In this document: positions 19,568-27,695 of the stretch, piece after piece | How the letters are laid out: every line of letters starts with the position of its first letter | How positions within the stretch are numbered: position 1 is the stretch's first letter | DNA from: Methylocaldum sp. 14B | GTDB lineage: Bacteria > Pseudomonadota > Gammaproteobacteria > Methylococcales > Methylococcaceae | Direction of reading: 5' to 3' | Assembly (NCBI RefSeq): GCF_002005105.1 | Contig: NZ_MSCV01000008.1 | Coordinates: forward strand, 1 to 64,000 | Length of the DNA: 64,000 nt | Notes under the pieces: generated by a model | What the model saw: the letters and a program-made list of their open reading frames with translations, nothing else | Databases searched by the model: none | What the model was told of the DNA's origin: nothing | Translations under genes and position numbers: made by a program

Positions 19568-20332
19568 TCATCTACCTCGTTCGGCGACTGGTTTGCCCGG
19601 TTCCGACAAATATATTTCTACGCGACGGTTCTGTAACCGTCCGGCGTTTGTATCGTTCGAAGCCACTGGATAAGCCTCGCCGTATCCGCGGGTCACGATA
19701 CGGTCCGGGCTGACGCCGTTTCTAAGCAAGAAATCCTGCACGGCTTGTGCGCGGCGCAGAGACAGCTCCTCATTATAGGACTCCGATCCGCGGCTGTCGG
19801 TATGCCCTTCGATGAGGACGTTGCGATCCGGGTGCTGTTTAAGCGTATTCACTAACTGATAAAGCTCTTGCTGAGCGCCCGGTTTGAGGTTGGCTTTATC
19901 GTATTCGAATAGCACACTGCCCAAGGTAACCATAAGACCACGCTCGGTCTGCTGGGCCTTAAGCGCAGAAAGCTCCTGTTGTAGAAGCAGCCTCTCGCGT
20001 TCGTCGAGGATTTGCTGGGTCTCGGACTCGGCTTTTCGGGTTTCGGCTATGGCCCGTGCGATCTCGATTTTCCTCTGGGCGATGTAGGCGAGATGGGTGG
20101 TTTCGTCTTCATCGTCAGCGTTTTCGGCCTGCCGCAGGGTTTCACCCGCCTCCGCGAGCGCGACTGGAGCATTTTGTGCGATCTCGACGTCTTGCTGGGC
20201 TTGCGAATACGACAGGCGAGCCTTTTCCAAGGATTCGTTCTGCGTGGCGCAGCCTGCGCATAGGGTGATTATGCCTAGCGAAAAGCAGCGAATCGCGAGT
20301 GAATAACGGAGATTATTGTCCGTCCTTGACAT
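19568..20332 (-). CDS. OmpA-family lipoprotein with DUF4398-like N-terminal region
   Basis: A lipoprotein signal peptide ends in the lipobox LCAGC near residue 28. A helical, Ala/Gln/Glu-rich region (residues 30-125) follows, with the pattern of DUF4398. The C-terminal OmpA-like peptidoglycan-binding domain then begins (FEYDKANLKPGAQ near 143; GHTDSRGSESYNEELSLRRAQAV near 175; NRRVEIYL near the end). It should tether the outer membrane to the wall. The ATG follows AAGGAGG. It is encoded 13 bases downstream of a second DUF4398-type lipoprotein, suggesting the two work together. Confidence 0.92.
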   Translation of the reverse strand: MSRTDNNLRYSLAIRCFSLGIITLCAGCATQNESLEKARLSYSQAQQDVEIAQNAPVALAEAGETLRQAENADDEDETTHLAYIAQRKIEIARAIAETRKAESETQQILDERERLLLQQELSALKAQQTERGLMVTLGSVLFEYDKANLKPGAQQELYQLVNTLKQHPDRNVLIEGHTDSRGSESYNEELSLRRAQAVQDFLLRNGVSPDRIVTRGYGEAYPVASNDTNAGRLQNRRVEIYLSEPGKPVAERGR

Positions 20333-20345
20333 AGCGTTGCCTCCT

Positions 20346-20753
20346 TTAGAGATTCACGTCGTCAGTGCGCCGACCTCTGGTTTCCGCCTCGCGGCGCAGC
20401 TCTTCGATGGTTTGCTGGGCTTGCTGCGCCATTTGGCGGGCATTTTCCGACTGGGCTTTAGCCTCGGCCAACTGGGCGTCGATCTGGGCCTGCTCGGCCA
20501 GACGGCGCGCATCCTCGTATTTCTCGTCAGCCAAAGCCTTCTTGGCGCGTCCCAATTTATCCATGGCACGTTGTATTTCCGCCGGGGCATATTCCGACGC
20601 TTTTACCATCATGGCTTGGTTGAGAGCCGTATCCGCTGTCGAAATCGTATTGATGGGCGGAGTTTCGGATGCACAACCGAACAATCCCATAGCACTCAAA
20701 CAGACGATAGAAATACCTGGCCGAGGTTTTGAAAATGCCTTGTAGATTCTCAT
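20346..20753 (-). CDS. DUF4398 domain lipoprotein
   Basis: The ATG at 20753 follows a strong AGGAGG and gives a signal peptide with lipobox LFGCA (Cys near residue 28). The remaining ~105 residues are a long, charged helix rich in Ala, Glu, Gln and Arg (DKLGRAKKALADEKYEDARRLAEQAQ), probably coiled coil. The open frame extends 67 codons further upstream, but that part lacks a signal peptide and is rejected. The partner gene downstream encodes the same helical region fused to an OmpA domain. Exact role unknown, likely periplasmic scaffold. Confidence 0.87.
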   Translation of the reverse strand: MRIYKAFSKPRPGISIVCLSAMGLFGCASETPPINTISTADTALNQAMMVKASEYAPAEIQRAMDKLGRAKKALADEKYEDARRLAEQAQIDAQLAEAKAQSENARQMAQQAQQTIEELRREAETRGRRTDDVNL

Positions 20754-20966
20754 GAGAAAACCTCCTGTAACATGAGAGTTGCGACTTTCAGAACTACTCT
20801 TATTCCCTGTCGATAAGCCAAGCGTTAAGTGCTCGCCGATACGATAGTCGGGCGCATCGGCCATAGGCTCGATCAAATGCGAGAAAAAATCGCTTCGCAG
20901 CCGGCAAGTTATCGGAAGTGTGTCATCGGGTAACTGACTCTTTATTTTGCTCACAGTATTACCGGT

Positions 20967-21233
20967 TCATTTCCCGATCAGATTGCTAGCTTTCCGTTTG
21001 ATATCGTCGGCACTTTGCTTGAGATCTTTGGCTCGTCGTTTGACGACACGTAACCAGTGTCGCGCCCAGGCGAATTCGATGCCCAGAATTGCCAGGCCTA
21101 AAGGGATGAGTAGAAAAGCTGGACCCGGCAATACGATTAAAGCGATCCCGATCAACACTACGGTAGATCCGACCACTCCGATGACCACGCGCCGCGCCAC
21201 CTTATACGTTTTGACGAGGCTCGTGCGTGACAT
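20967..21233 (-). CDS. PGPGW-type small membrane protein
   Basis: The 88-residue protein has two hydrophobic segments (VVIGVVGSTVVLIGIALIVLPG and AFLLIPLGLAILGIEF), with LPGPAFLLIPLG between them. This resembles the PGPGW/TIGR02611 family of small membrane proteins of unknown role. A basic C-terminal tail (RRAKDLKQSADDIKRKA) would lie in the cytoplasm. No neighbour clarifies its function. Confidence 0.8.
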   Translation of the reverse strand: MSRTSLVKTYKVARRVVIGVVGSTVVLIGIALIVLPGPAFLLIPLGLAILGIEFAWARHWLRVVKRRAKDLKQSADDIKRKASNLIGK

Positions 21234-21706
21234 AAGTCCTCTTTTTCATTGATGAGCCGAGGTTTTGCTGAAACTTTTCAAGGTTTTGACCGGTCGGCGG
21301 TGGTTCAGTTTCTGAAGGCGAGCCGTATGACTGAACGATCTTGTCGTTCGCTTAGCAAGGCAGTAGGCATTTAGGATTATCCGATTGCCCTCAAAGAGCC
21401 GTTTTTTAGATCGTTAAAAAGCATCTCGATCACATAGATAAATCGTGACGAAAAGCAGCACAAAGACGGATGGTCAAGTGACGTCGCTAGAATTATCTCT
21501 GATCTCCAGAAAATAATATTCTTGATTGAACATTACGTTTAATCATTACGGAAAGGCCTCTTAGTGTGAAAGGCAAATCATGATTGAATAGGCATTCAAT
21601 TCGGTTTTAAGATCGGCTGACCAATATATATCAATACTCATTAAGCCGACCTAAAAATAAGTCCCAGTTTTACTGAGCATGGATTCGGTACCTGTCCATC
21701 CGCGGG

Positions 21707-21771
21707 AAAGGGCTTGCCGGAGTCGAACCGGCCTTCCGGGGATATGAGCCCCGGCGCGCACCGGCGCCTTT
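21707..21771 (-). ncRNA. Shortened tRNA-like fold with CAT anticodon (initiator-tRNA-like remnant)
   Basis: On the minus strand a perfect 5-bp T-arm GCCGG-TTCGACT-CCGGC lies after an anticodon-like arm CCGGGG-CTCATAT-CCCCGG. The 7-base loop of that arm places CAT at the anticodon position. Upstream is a small GCGC-CGGT-GCGC hairpin in the place of the D-arm, and AAAGG / CCTTT can close the ends. The order and the GGGCTCAT segment resemble bacterial tRNA-fMet. The acceptor stem is only about 5 bp and the D-loop is far too short, so it is more likely a decayed or divergent tRNA than a working one. Confidence 0.35.
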
Positions 21772-21789
21772 GTTGGCTCCGCGGTCTAC

Positions 21790-22212
21790 GTGGGGCATGC
21801 AAAAAAGAAGCCTTACCTATTAGATGGCGAGCTTGCTAATCTATCGCAAAAAAATGTAAAACTCCGTGAATATACTTATCTCTTAACTGTGACAAATGCC
21901 GCGAAAGTGGAATCGCCTATCGGCAGCATATCTCTTGGGAGGTACGATATGTTTCATGAAGTGACCGGCTCATTGGTTGTGCCGTATGTTTTTGTGAAGC
22001 ACATCGGTTACGCTCGGCAACCCCTTATAGAGTCGTGTTTCTACTGCCTTTGCTTATGGCGATCGGTAGGCTTTCGAGTAGATTCTGGAGGGATATATAA
22101 AATGGAGCCTGCTGAAACCGGACAACCGCTATCAATCGACCTGTTATTATTTTGCATCCTTGATTTTGTTAAATGCCCGGCGCTGGTTGCCGATCTTGGT
22201 TTCCCCGTTTAA
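21790..22212 (+). CDS. Doubtful hypothetical ORF, 140 residues
   Basis: A GTG-started frame in the AT-rich island encodes 140 residues with a hydrophobic, cysteine-containing middle (ESCFYCLCLWRSVGF). I recognise no family, see no ribosome-binding site, and codon use differs from the surrounding genes. It may be chance or the residue of a foreign gene. Confidence 0.2.
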   Translation: MGHAKKKPYLLDGELANLSQKNVKLREYTYLLTVTNAAKVESPIGSISLGRYDMFHEVTGSLVVPYVFVKHIGYARQPLIESCFYCLCLWRSVGFRVDSGGIYKMEPAETGQPLSIDLLLFCILDFVKCPALVADLGFPV

Positions 22213-22513
22213 ACCATGCCGGTCACGAAAGAGGGCGGTCTTCCGCGGCGGATCGGGAGATAAAGCAAGATAGCGCGGGAACTTAGACGCCATTTGAGCA
22301 TCTATAGACGCTCGGTGATTGCCTCCTTTTCGGCGCCCATCTACAAGGGGAGGGCTTAGCCGGCGCTCTGTAGCAATGTAGCAATCCGATTGATTGGTCG
22401 ATTGGAGGTGTGCAACCGATCGACTCGATTTAAGCTTCCCCACTTAAGGCCTATCCCCGTTGGCTATCAGTCCCGATCATTGCCGGATTTCTGATCGCCT
22501 GCGGAATCGAGGT

Positions 22514-23863
22514 ATGAGTAGATTCATAGAGATACAAACCATGTGGGATAGTCTTCAAACATTAATTTCAGCTGACGGGCTCATGCCTCACGGATATTGC
22601 CTGCTATGGCGTCCTTCCTTGCTTTATCTGCATGTTTTTTCGGACGTCATGACGGCGCTGGCCTACTATTCCATTCCAGGCGCTTTGATCTACTTCGTCC
22701 TGCGCCGCCGCAATCTTCGCTTTCGCAATATTTTCTTGCTCTTCGGCGCCTTCATTCTCGCCTGCGGTACGACTCATTTGTTGGAAGCCTGGACGGTCTG
22801 GCAGCCGATCTACGAGGTGGAAGGTATTGTCAAGCTGTTCACTGCCCTGATTTCGGTCGTCGCTGCCGTTGTGCTATGGCCGTTGATCCCCCAGGCTCTC
22901 GCCATGCCTAGCCCGGAGGAACTGGAAGAGACCAACCGGCGATTGATCAAGGAAATACAGGAACGCAAGGCGGCCGAGGAGAAGATTCGGCAACTGAACG
23001 CTAATCTGGAAGAGAGGGTTACGCAACGCACGCACGAGTTAATGCAGCTTAACCGCCAGCTTAAATTGGAGATTCAGGAACGCAAGCGGGTCGAAGACAG
23101 TCTTCGCGATGCCGATAGCCGCAAGGACGAGTTCCTGGCCATGTTGGGTCATGAGCTCAGAAATCCCTTGGCTCCGATTCGAAACGCCGTGCAGGTCATG
23201 CGCAAGATCGGTGTGGCCGATCCCAAATTAGCTTGGGCGCGCGATGTCGTTGATCGTCAAGCCGGCCATCTGACCCGGTTGGTGGACGACCTGCTGGATG
23301 TTTCACGCATCATCAGGGGCAAGATTACGCTGCACAAGCGCGCCATAACGGTTGCCACGGTTATCGAACAGGCTCTCGAAACCAGCAAGCCGTTAATCGA
23401 TGCTCGTCATCACGAACTCGCGGTCTCGTTACCGGAAAAACCGGTGCAGATTTATGGGGATCCGGTGCGTTTGGCTCAAGTTCTCTCGAACATACTCAAT
23501 AATGCGGCCAAGTACACGCCTTCTGGCGGCAAAATCAGGCTGACGGTGGCGCGTGAATCCGCCCAGGCGGTCATTTGTGTACGTGATACGGGTGAGGGCA
23601 TACCGGCCCATCTGTTGCCGAGGCTTTTTGATCTGTTCACTCAAGCCGAGCGTACCATCGACCGCTCGCAAGGCGGTCTCGGTATCGGTCTGACGATCGT
23701 CCAAAAACTCGTGGAGTTACACGGGGGCCGGGTCGAAGCCAGCAGCGAGGGTCCCGGAAGAGGCAGCGAGTTCGTCATCAGGTTGCCGGTTTCCGAAGAA
23801 CTTGTGGAAGTCGGCGCTAGCGGAGAATCCCCGTCCGCTACGTTGAAAAGCGTTCATTCATGA
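22514..23863 (+). CDS. Histidine kinase with ethylene-receptor-type membrane sensor
   Basis: Residues ~36-130 form three membrane helices matching the ethylene-binding domain of plant ETR1 and its cyanobacterial relatives. D44, Y51, I54, P55, C84 and H88 occupy, with a constant offset of 19, the places of ETR1 D25, Y32, I35, P36, C65 and H69. C84 and H88 are the copper/ethylene ligands of that family. A coiled coil (residues ~135-200) links to a HisKA/HATPase core: phospho-acceptor in GHELRNPLAP near 213, N-box NILNNAAKYT near 326, and G-boxes DTGEGIP and GGLGIGLTIV. No receiver domain is attached. The ATG at 22514 is chosen over an upstream TTG (22460). No cognate regulator is adjacent. Confidence 0.9.
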   Translation: MSRFIEIQTMWDSLQTLISADGLMPHGYCLLWRPSLLYLHVFSDVMTALAYYSIPGALIYFVLRRRNLRFRNIFLLFGAFILACGTTHLLEAWTVWQPIYEVEGIVKLFTALISVVAAVVLWPLIPQALAMPSPEELEETNRRLIKEIQERKAAEEKIRQLNANLEERVTQRTHELMQLNRQLKLEIQERKRVEDSLRDADSRKDEFLAMLGHELRNPLAPIRNAVQVMRKIGVADPKLAWARDVVDRQAGHLTRLVDDLLDVSRIIRGKITLHKRAITVATVIEQALETSKPLIDARHHELAVSLPEKPVQIYGDPVRLAQVLSNILNNAAKYTPSGGKIRLTVARESAQAVICVRDTGEGIPAHLLPRLFDLFTQAERTIDRSQGGLGIGLTIVQKLVELHGGRVEASSEGPGRGSEFVIRLPVSEELVEVGASGESPSATLKSVHS

Positions 23864-23894
23864 TCGGCCGGTTTCTGCCCGAACTCGATGAGGG

Positions 23895-24572
23895 TTAGGG
23901 CCCAAGAAAATCGACCGCGAGAAACGCTGCCCACGCCAGTCCGTGGCAGACAATAATGCCCCACAGGATTATCCTGTAGCGGGTTTTCCGTATCTTATGG
24001 CGGAAATCGTGCTGCGCAAGGAGCGCCCCCGGCCAGCCTCCCATCAACTCTATTATGTGCATGTAAAATTCCGGTATGCGCCATTGGCCGGTTATCGCGT
24101 GTTTCTTATCCAGTCCATAAAGCATGATGGCCAGGACGCTCAGGAAAACGTAAGAAAAGAACGGAATCGGATTGTATGTCCGCCAGATCAGATAGCACGA
24201 CAAGAGGATGGGCAACCCGATCAAGGTCCAGAGAAATGGCGAACGCGGGGTGGCTAGGATACCCTCGGTCGGCTTTTTCGCCGTGATATCGACGCCTTTG
24301 ATCGCGGCGTAGGAAAGGCGCCTCTTGCCGGGAACGTCGCTTGCCACGTTGTAGAAAATGATGTCTCCGACCTGTGGGCGCCGGCTCGTACCCTCCTCGA
24401 GTACGCTGATATGGACGAAATAGTCGTCGCCGCCCATGGATGGACGCACGAATCCGAAGCCTTTGTCATCGTTCCAAAGGACAAGGACGCCTTCCTGCAA
24501 GCGGGAATCGTCGGCGACGATCCGCCGCTTGCGGCCGGTCGTCTTTCGTTTATTGAAAGGGGCGGAGGTCAA
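23895..24572 (-). CDS. Cold-shock domain fused to DUF1294 membrane domain
   Basis: Residues ~25-95 form a cold-shock/OB fold with both RNA-binding motifs (KGFGFVRP and DYFVHISVLE). After a linker there are about four hydrophobic segments (LWTLIGLPILLSCYLIW, FFSYVFLSVLAIMLYGLDK, IILWGIIVCHGLAW) and the DUF1294 signature HIIELMGGWPGALLAQ.FRHK near 185. Such fusions occur in several proteobacteria, and the function is unknown. An RNA-binding domain at the membrane surface is the inferred arrangement. The N-terminus is basic (KRKTTGRKRR). Confidence 0.88.
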   Translation of the reverse strand: MTSAPFNKRKTTGRKRRIVADDSRLQEGVLVLWNDDKGFGFVRPSMGGDDYFVHISVLEEGTSRRPQVGDIIFYNVASDVPGKRRLSYAAIKGVDITAKKPTEGILATPRSPFLWTLIGLPILLSCYLIWRTYNPIPFFSYVFLSVLAIMLYGLDKKHAITGQWRIPEFYMHIIELMGGWPGALLAQHDFRHKIRKTRYRIILWGIIVCHGLAWAAFLAVDFLGP

Positions 24573-24675
24573 TTCAATTTGCCTTATAGAACTTTGGCAT
24601 ACGCCTTATTGTTACCTGTGTCATTTGTAATCGATTTTACATCTGCCGGCTCAAATCCGATTCGCGGATATGGCA

Positions 24676-24703
24676 AGGCCCGGCGCTTCCGAACACCGGG
24701 CCT
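24676..24703 (-). terminator. Hairpin downstream of the Hsp20 genes
   Basis: AGGCCCGG and CCGGGCCT form a perfect 8-bp stem around a 12-base loop, 33 bases past the stop of the second Hsp20 gene. There is no T-tract on the minus strand, so it may be a factor-dependent terminator or mRNA stabiliser. Confidence 0.45.
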
Positions 24704-24735
24704 CGACATCGCAGAATCCAAAAGGCTGGCTCCGG

Positions 24736-25128
24736 CTAATCCACGCGTACCTCAATCTTGCGCGGACGCAATTCGGCCCGCTTGGGAATTTTCAGAGTGA
24801 GCACGCCGTCCTTGAGTGTGGCGTCGATGTTGTTCGGTTCCAGTTCCGGACTGAGCGAGAAACTCCGGCGGTATCGCGTCGAACGGATGTCCGCATATAG
24901 CGCCTGGATGCCCTCCGGCATGTCGAAATGCGCATCACCCTCGATAAGCAGACTGTTCTTATCGACTTCTATGTTGAGTCGATCTCTCGATACCCCCGGC
25001 ATGTCGGCTACCAGCGTGATGCCCTCCGCATCTTCGCAGATATCGACCGGCGGGTTCAACACCACCTGACGCTCGGGTTTTTGGACGTCGGCGGACTGCC
25101 TTGTTGCAACATCTTGTGTCTCAGCCAT
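24736..25128 (-). CDS. Small heat-shock protein, Hsp20 family (second of pair)
   Basis: The 130-residue protein is mostly an alpha-crystallin domain: PPVDICEDAEGITLVADMPG near residue 27, then DGVLTLKIPK near 110. The C-terminal extension lacks a clear I-x-I motif beyond RKIEVRVD. Members form oligomers that hold unfolding proteins for the DnaK system. A strong AAGGAG lies ahead of the ATG. It follows the first Hsp20 gene by 16 bases and should share its sigma-32 promoter. The two proteins are quite different in sequence. Confidence 0.94.
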   Translation of the reverse strand: MAETQDVATRQSADVQKPERQVVLNPPVDICEDAEGITLVADMPGVSRDRLNIEVDKNSLLIEGDAHFDMPEGIQALYADIRSTRYRRSFSLSPELEPNNIDATLKDGVLTLKIPKRAELRPRKIEVRVD

Positions 25129-25144
25129 GATGTTCTCCTTTTGC

Positions 25145-25588
25145 TCATTTCACTTCGATCTGCCGAGGCTTGGCCGCCTCGCGCCGTTGTACCCTGATGT
25201 GCAGAATGCCGTTCTCGCAGCGGGCTTCGACTCGATCGGCATCCACATCTTCCGGTAGCATGATCGCGCGCCGGAACTCGCCGTCGAAACGCTCCTGGCG
25301 ATAGTAGTTGGCATCCTCTTTTTTCGGCAATTTCCGCTCGCCGGAGACGGACAGCACGTTCTGCTGAATGGAGATGTCCAGTGTCTTGGGATCGACACCC
25401 GGGGTAAACAAGTAAACGTCCACCTCGTCGGATGTGGCGCCCACATTCACCGGGGGGAAACTGCCGCGAGTGGCGGATCTGATTCCAATCGGCCAAGGCC
25501 AACGGCCGAATAGATCGTCCATCTCCCGCTCCAGGCGTTGGAACTCGTCGAATAAGCTGCTCTCGAATGGCGTGAGTCTGTTGAACAT
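25145..25588 (-). CDS. Small heat-shock protein, Hsp20 family (first of pair)
   Basis: The 147-residue protein has an N-terminal arm with FDEFQRLEREMDDLFGRWPW and an alpha-crystallin domain starting PPVNVGATSDEVDVYLFTPG near residue 45. It continues with VSGERKLPK near 80, FRRAIMLPEDVDAD near 105 and ENGILHIRVQRRE near 125. AAAGGAGG lies ahead of the ATG. It is the promoter-proximal gene of a two-gene heat-shock operon. Confidence 0.95.
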   Translation of the reverse strand: MFNRLTPFESSLFDEFQRLEREMDDLFGRWPWPIGIRSATRGSFPPVNVGATSDEVDVYLFTPGVDPKTLDISIQQNVLSVSGERKLPKKEDANYYRQERFDGEFRRAIMLPEDVDADRVEARCENGILHIRVQRREAAKPRQIEVK

Positions 25589-25636
25589 AGGTCATACCTC
25601 CTTTTAAGCGGTTCAAACTCTTGCTGGCTGAAAGAA

Positions 25637-25664
25637 CAATGGGGTCTCGGCCGCGATTTTCAAG
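25637..25664 (-). promoter_or_regulatory. Sigma-32 (RpoH) heat-shock promoter of the hsp20 pair
   Basis: On the minus strand CTTGAAA (25664-25658), a 13-base spacer and CCCCATTG (25644-25637) match the sigma-32 consensus CTTGAAA-N13-14-CCCCATNT at every defined position. It lies about 50 bases ahead of the first hsp20 ATG. Confidence 0.85.
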
Positions 25665-25806
25665 AGATTCGGAGCGAGCGGCATACGCCAAGCCTTTCCT
25701 CATTTGGCCTGATCGGCGCAAGGGCTGGCGGGTTTCCGGCATTGCCTGGAACTTGCCTACGGACTAAGATCACGCTGCACCCCGAATGGATTTCAGGAGT
25801 TACTCC

Positions 25807-26907
25807 ATGCGCTCGCACTATGGATGGGTCCTTTCCTTCGTTTTTTTCATTCCTTCTGTGGCTCAGCCGGCCGGTCCGAGGGACGATCGTTTCCTCGAGG
25901 GTTATGCTTCGGCCGTACTCGCCATGCGTTTCGGGTTGAGCGATGCGAAACCCAGCGTGAAAAACGGTCGGCTGGTGCTCGATCCGGCTCAACTCAAAGG
26001 ACAGAACCCGCAAACGGTCGCTGACGCTCTGCGTGGCATAGAAGGGTTACAGGTCGAAGTGGGAAGACCCGGCAGCGCGTCGATTGCGGTTCGCGAGCCG
26101 GTCCCCGAAACCCAGCCGGCGTCATCTTCCGGAAAACTGACGCGCTATACGGGCTGGCTTCCGCCGACCAAGGCTTTCGAGTCCCTGATCGCCGATCCGA
26201 AATGGCCGCGTTTCTCCGCATCCGTCCAGTTTTACCAGAGCGATGAGGAACTGAACACGGTCGGTTCCGCGAACTTCGGCGCCACGCTTCCGTTTTACGG
26301 ATGGGAAGGATTGGGCGCCATGTGGCAAGTCGGACTCCAGGCCGGGGTATTTTCGATTTTCAATCTGAACGCGAATTCTACCGATCTGGTGAACTCCGAT
26401 TTCTTCGTGGCGCTGCCGGCGAGCGTCAGAACCGGCCCCTTCTCGGCCCAGGCGCGCGTTTTCCACCAGAGTTCGCATTTGGGCGACGAGTACCTGCTGC
26501 GCAATCGGGTCGATCGCATCAATCTTTCCTTCGAGGGCGCCGATCTCTTGCTCTCCTGGAATTTCGGCGATTTCTTGCGCCTCTACGGCGGTGGAGGAGG
26601 GCTGTTCCGAACCGATCCGAGCGATCTCGAACCATGGTTTGTGCAAGGCGGATTCGAGTTGACGAGCCCCTATCCAGTATTTACCGAACTCTTGTATCCG
26701 GTCGCGGCACTGGACATTCAGGCTGCCGAAGGAGGCGATTGGGACGCCAGCTATTCGGCGCGTGCCGGCATCGAGTTTCGCAGCGCCTGGCTGGAGGGTC
26801 GGCGCTTGCAGTGGCTGTTCGAATATTTCAACGGGCGCTCGCCGAACGGCCAGTTTTTCGAAAGGCACATCGAGTATTTCGGGACCGGTCTCCATTTCTA
26901 TTTCTGA
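25807..26907 (+). CDS. DUF1207 family outer-membrane protein
   Basis: A signal peptide (HYGWVLSFVFFIPSVAQPAG) precedes a BON-like segment (DALRGIEGLQVEVGRPGSASIAV, residues ~75-100). The DUF1207 region follows, starting YTGWLPPTKAFESLIADPKWPRFSAS near 115 and running as alternating beta strands to an aromatic end (FGTGLHFYF). That ending is typical of an outer-membrane barrel. The ATG at 25807 has AGGAG seven bases upstream and is preferred to the ATG at 25786. Function unknown. Confidence 0.87.
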   Translation: MRSHYGWVLSFVFFIPSVAQPAGPRDDRFLEGYASAVLAMRFGLSDAKPSVKNGRLVLDPAQLKGQNPQTVADALRGIEGLQVEVGRPGSASIAVREPVPETQPASSSGKLTRYTGWLPPTKAFESLIADPKWPRFSASVQFYQSDEELNTVGSANFGATLPFYGWEGLGAMWQVGLQAGVFSIFNLNANSTDLVNSDFFVALPASVRTGPFSAQARVFHQSSHLGDEYLLRNRVDRINLSFEGADLLLSWNFGDFLRLYGGGGGLFRTDPSDLEPWFVQGGFELTSPYPVFTELLYPVAALDIQAAEGGDWDASYSARAGIEFRSAWLEGRRLQWLFEYFNGRSPNGQFFERHIEYFGTGLHFYF

Positions 26908-26927
26908 ACAGGAGAGACCCGCTGGGA

Positions 26928-27617
26928 TCAATGCAGCCCCGTTTTTCCGGCAAACCAACGGGCAGCCTCCTGCGCTATATCCGAGGGAACGCTATGGCCG
27001 CCCTCGAATTCCCGGTAGACAACCTCATAGCCGGCCCGCTTCAGCTGCGGCACGATGCGGCGGCTGCATTTGTCGATAGGCAACACGGTATCGTCCGTGC
27101 CATGGGAAATGAAAACCTGCGGATTTCCGCGCTGTACGGTGGATATCATGAAGCCCGGCGAAAACGCGAGGATATGGCTGAACAAGTCACCGTTCATGAC
27201 GCCCAGCGAGAGCGCATAAGACGCGCCGTCCGAAAAGCCGCCGATCGCGATTCGCGACGGATCGACCGCATAGTGGGTAAACACATGGCTCAAGACCCGA
27301 TCGACCTGGGTGAGGTCTACCCCATAGTCTTCGATGATCACATCCCAGGTGAATTCGTGCGATGCGGGCGCCGCCAGGATCAATCCGCAAGGATCGGCCA
27401 ACTTCAAGAGAGGGGCCAAACCGTGCTGGGAATTGCCCCCGGCTCCATGAAACAACAACACCAGCGGAAGAGCGCGGCCTCCCCGATAGCTCTCTGGAAT
27501 ATAGAGATGCCCGCTACGCTTGGATTCTTCGAGTCTGAGCGGTAGCAGGCCGGTTGGGGCGGACTTCTTGATCTTTATCCGCTCCGGACGCGCCGAAAGA
27601 TGTCCTATTTTGCTCAT
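26928..27617 (-). CDS. Alpha/beta hydrolase, phospholipase/carboxylesterase type
   Basis: The 229-residue protein carries the oxyanion-hole motif LLFHGAGGNSQHG near residue 56 and the nucleophile elbow GGFSDGASYALSLG with Ser near 130. The acid region ISHGTDDTVLPI is near 170 and the catalytic His lies in REFEGGHSVP near 208. It lacks a signal peptide, so it is probably cytoplasmic. The substrate cannot be told. It lies downstream of two lipoprotein genes on the same strand, with a gap of 78 bases. Confidence 0.87.
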   Translation of the reverse strand: MSKIGHLSARPERIKIKKSAPTGLLPLRLEESKRSGHLYIPESYRGGRALPLVLLFHGAGGNSQHGLAPLLKLADPCGLILAAPASHEFTWDVIIEDYGVDLTQVDRVLSHVFTHYAVDPSRIAIGGFSDGASYALSLGVMNGDLFSHILAFSPGFMISTVQRGNPQVFISHGTDDTVLPIDKCSRRIVPQLKRAGYEVVYREFEGGHSVPSDIAQEAARWFAGKTGLH

Positions 27618-27695
27618 TGCGATACTTTTCCTTGAATGAAGATTCCAAGGTTCGAGTGACGCTCGGGTCCTTTTGTGAGCTCCAGCCGGTCGGAT

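Larger units (their letters stand above)
21234..22513. other. 1.28 kb AT-rich intergenic island with little coding signal
   Basis: This stretch is visibly AT-richer than its neighbours (for example 21360-21660 with long A/T words). A GC-rich patch at 21690-21785 carries a tRNA-like fold on the minus strand. The only sizeable open frame is the one at 21790-22212, described separately with low confidence. I see no transposase, integrase or repeat boundary. It could be the eroded remains of an inserted element. Confidence 0.5.

Noticed and set aside
21707..21771. Complete functional tRNA-Met
   Set aside because: The acceptor stem is too short and the D-arm loop has only four bases, so I list it as tRNA-like only.
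26301..27545. 414-residue plus-strand open frame spanning the DUF1207 and esterase genes
   Set aside because: It crosses two well-supported genes in other frames and has random-looking basic composition.
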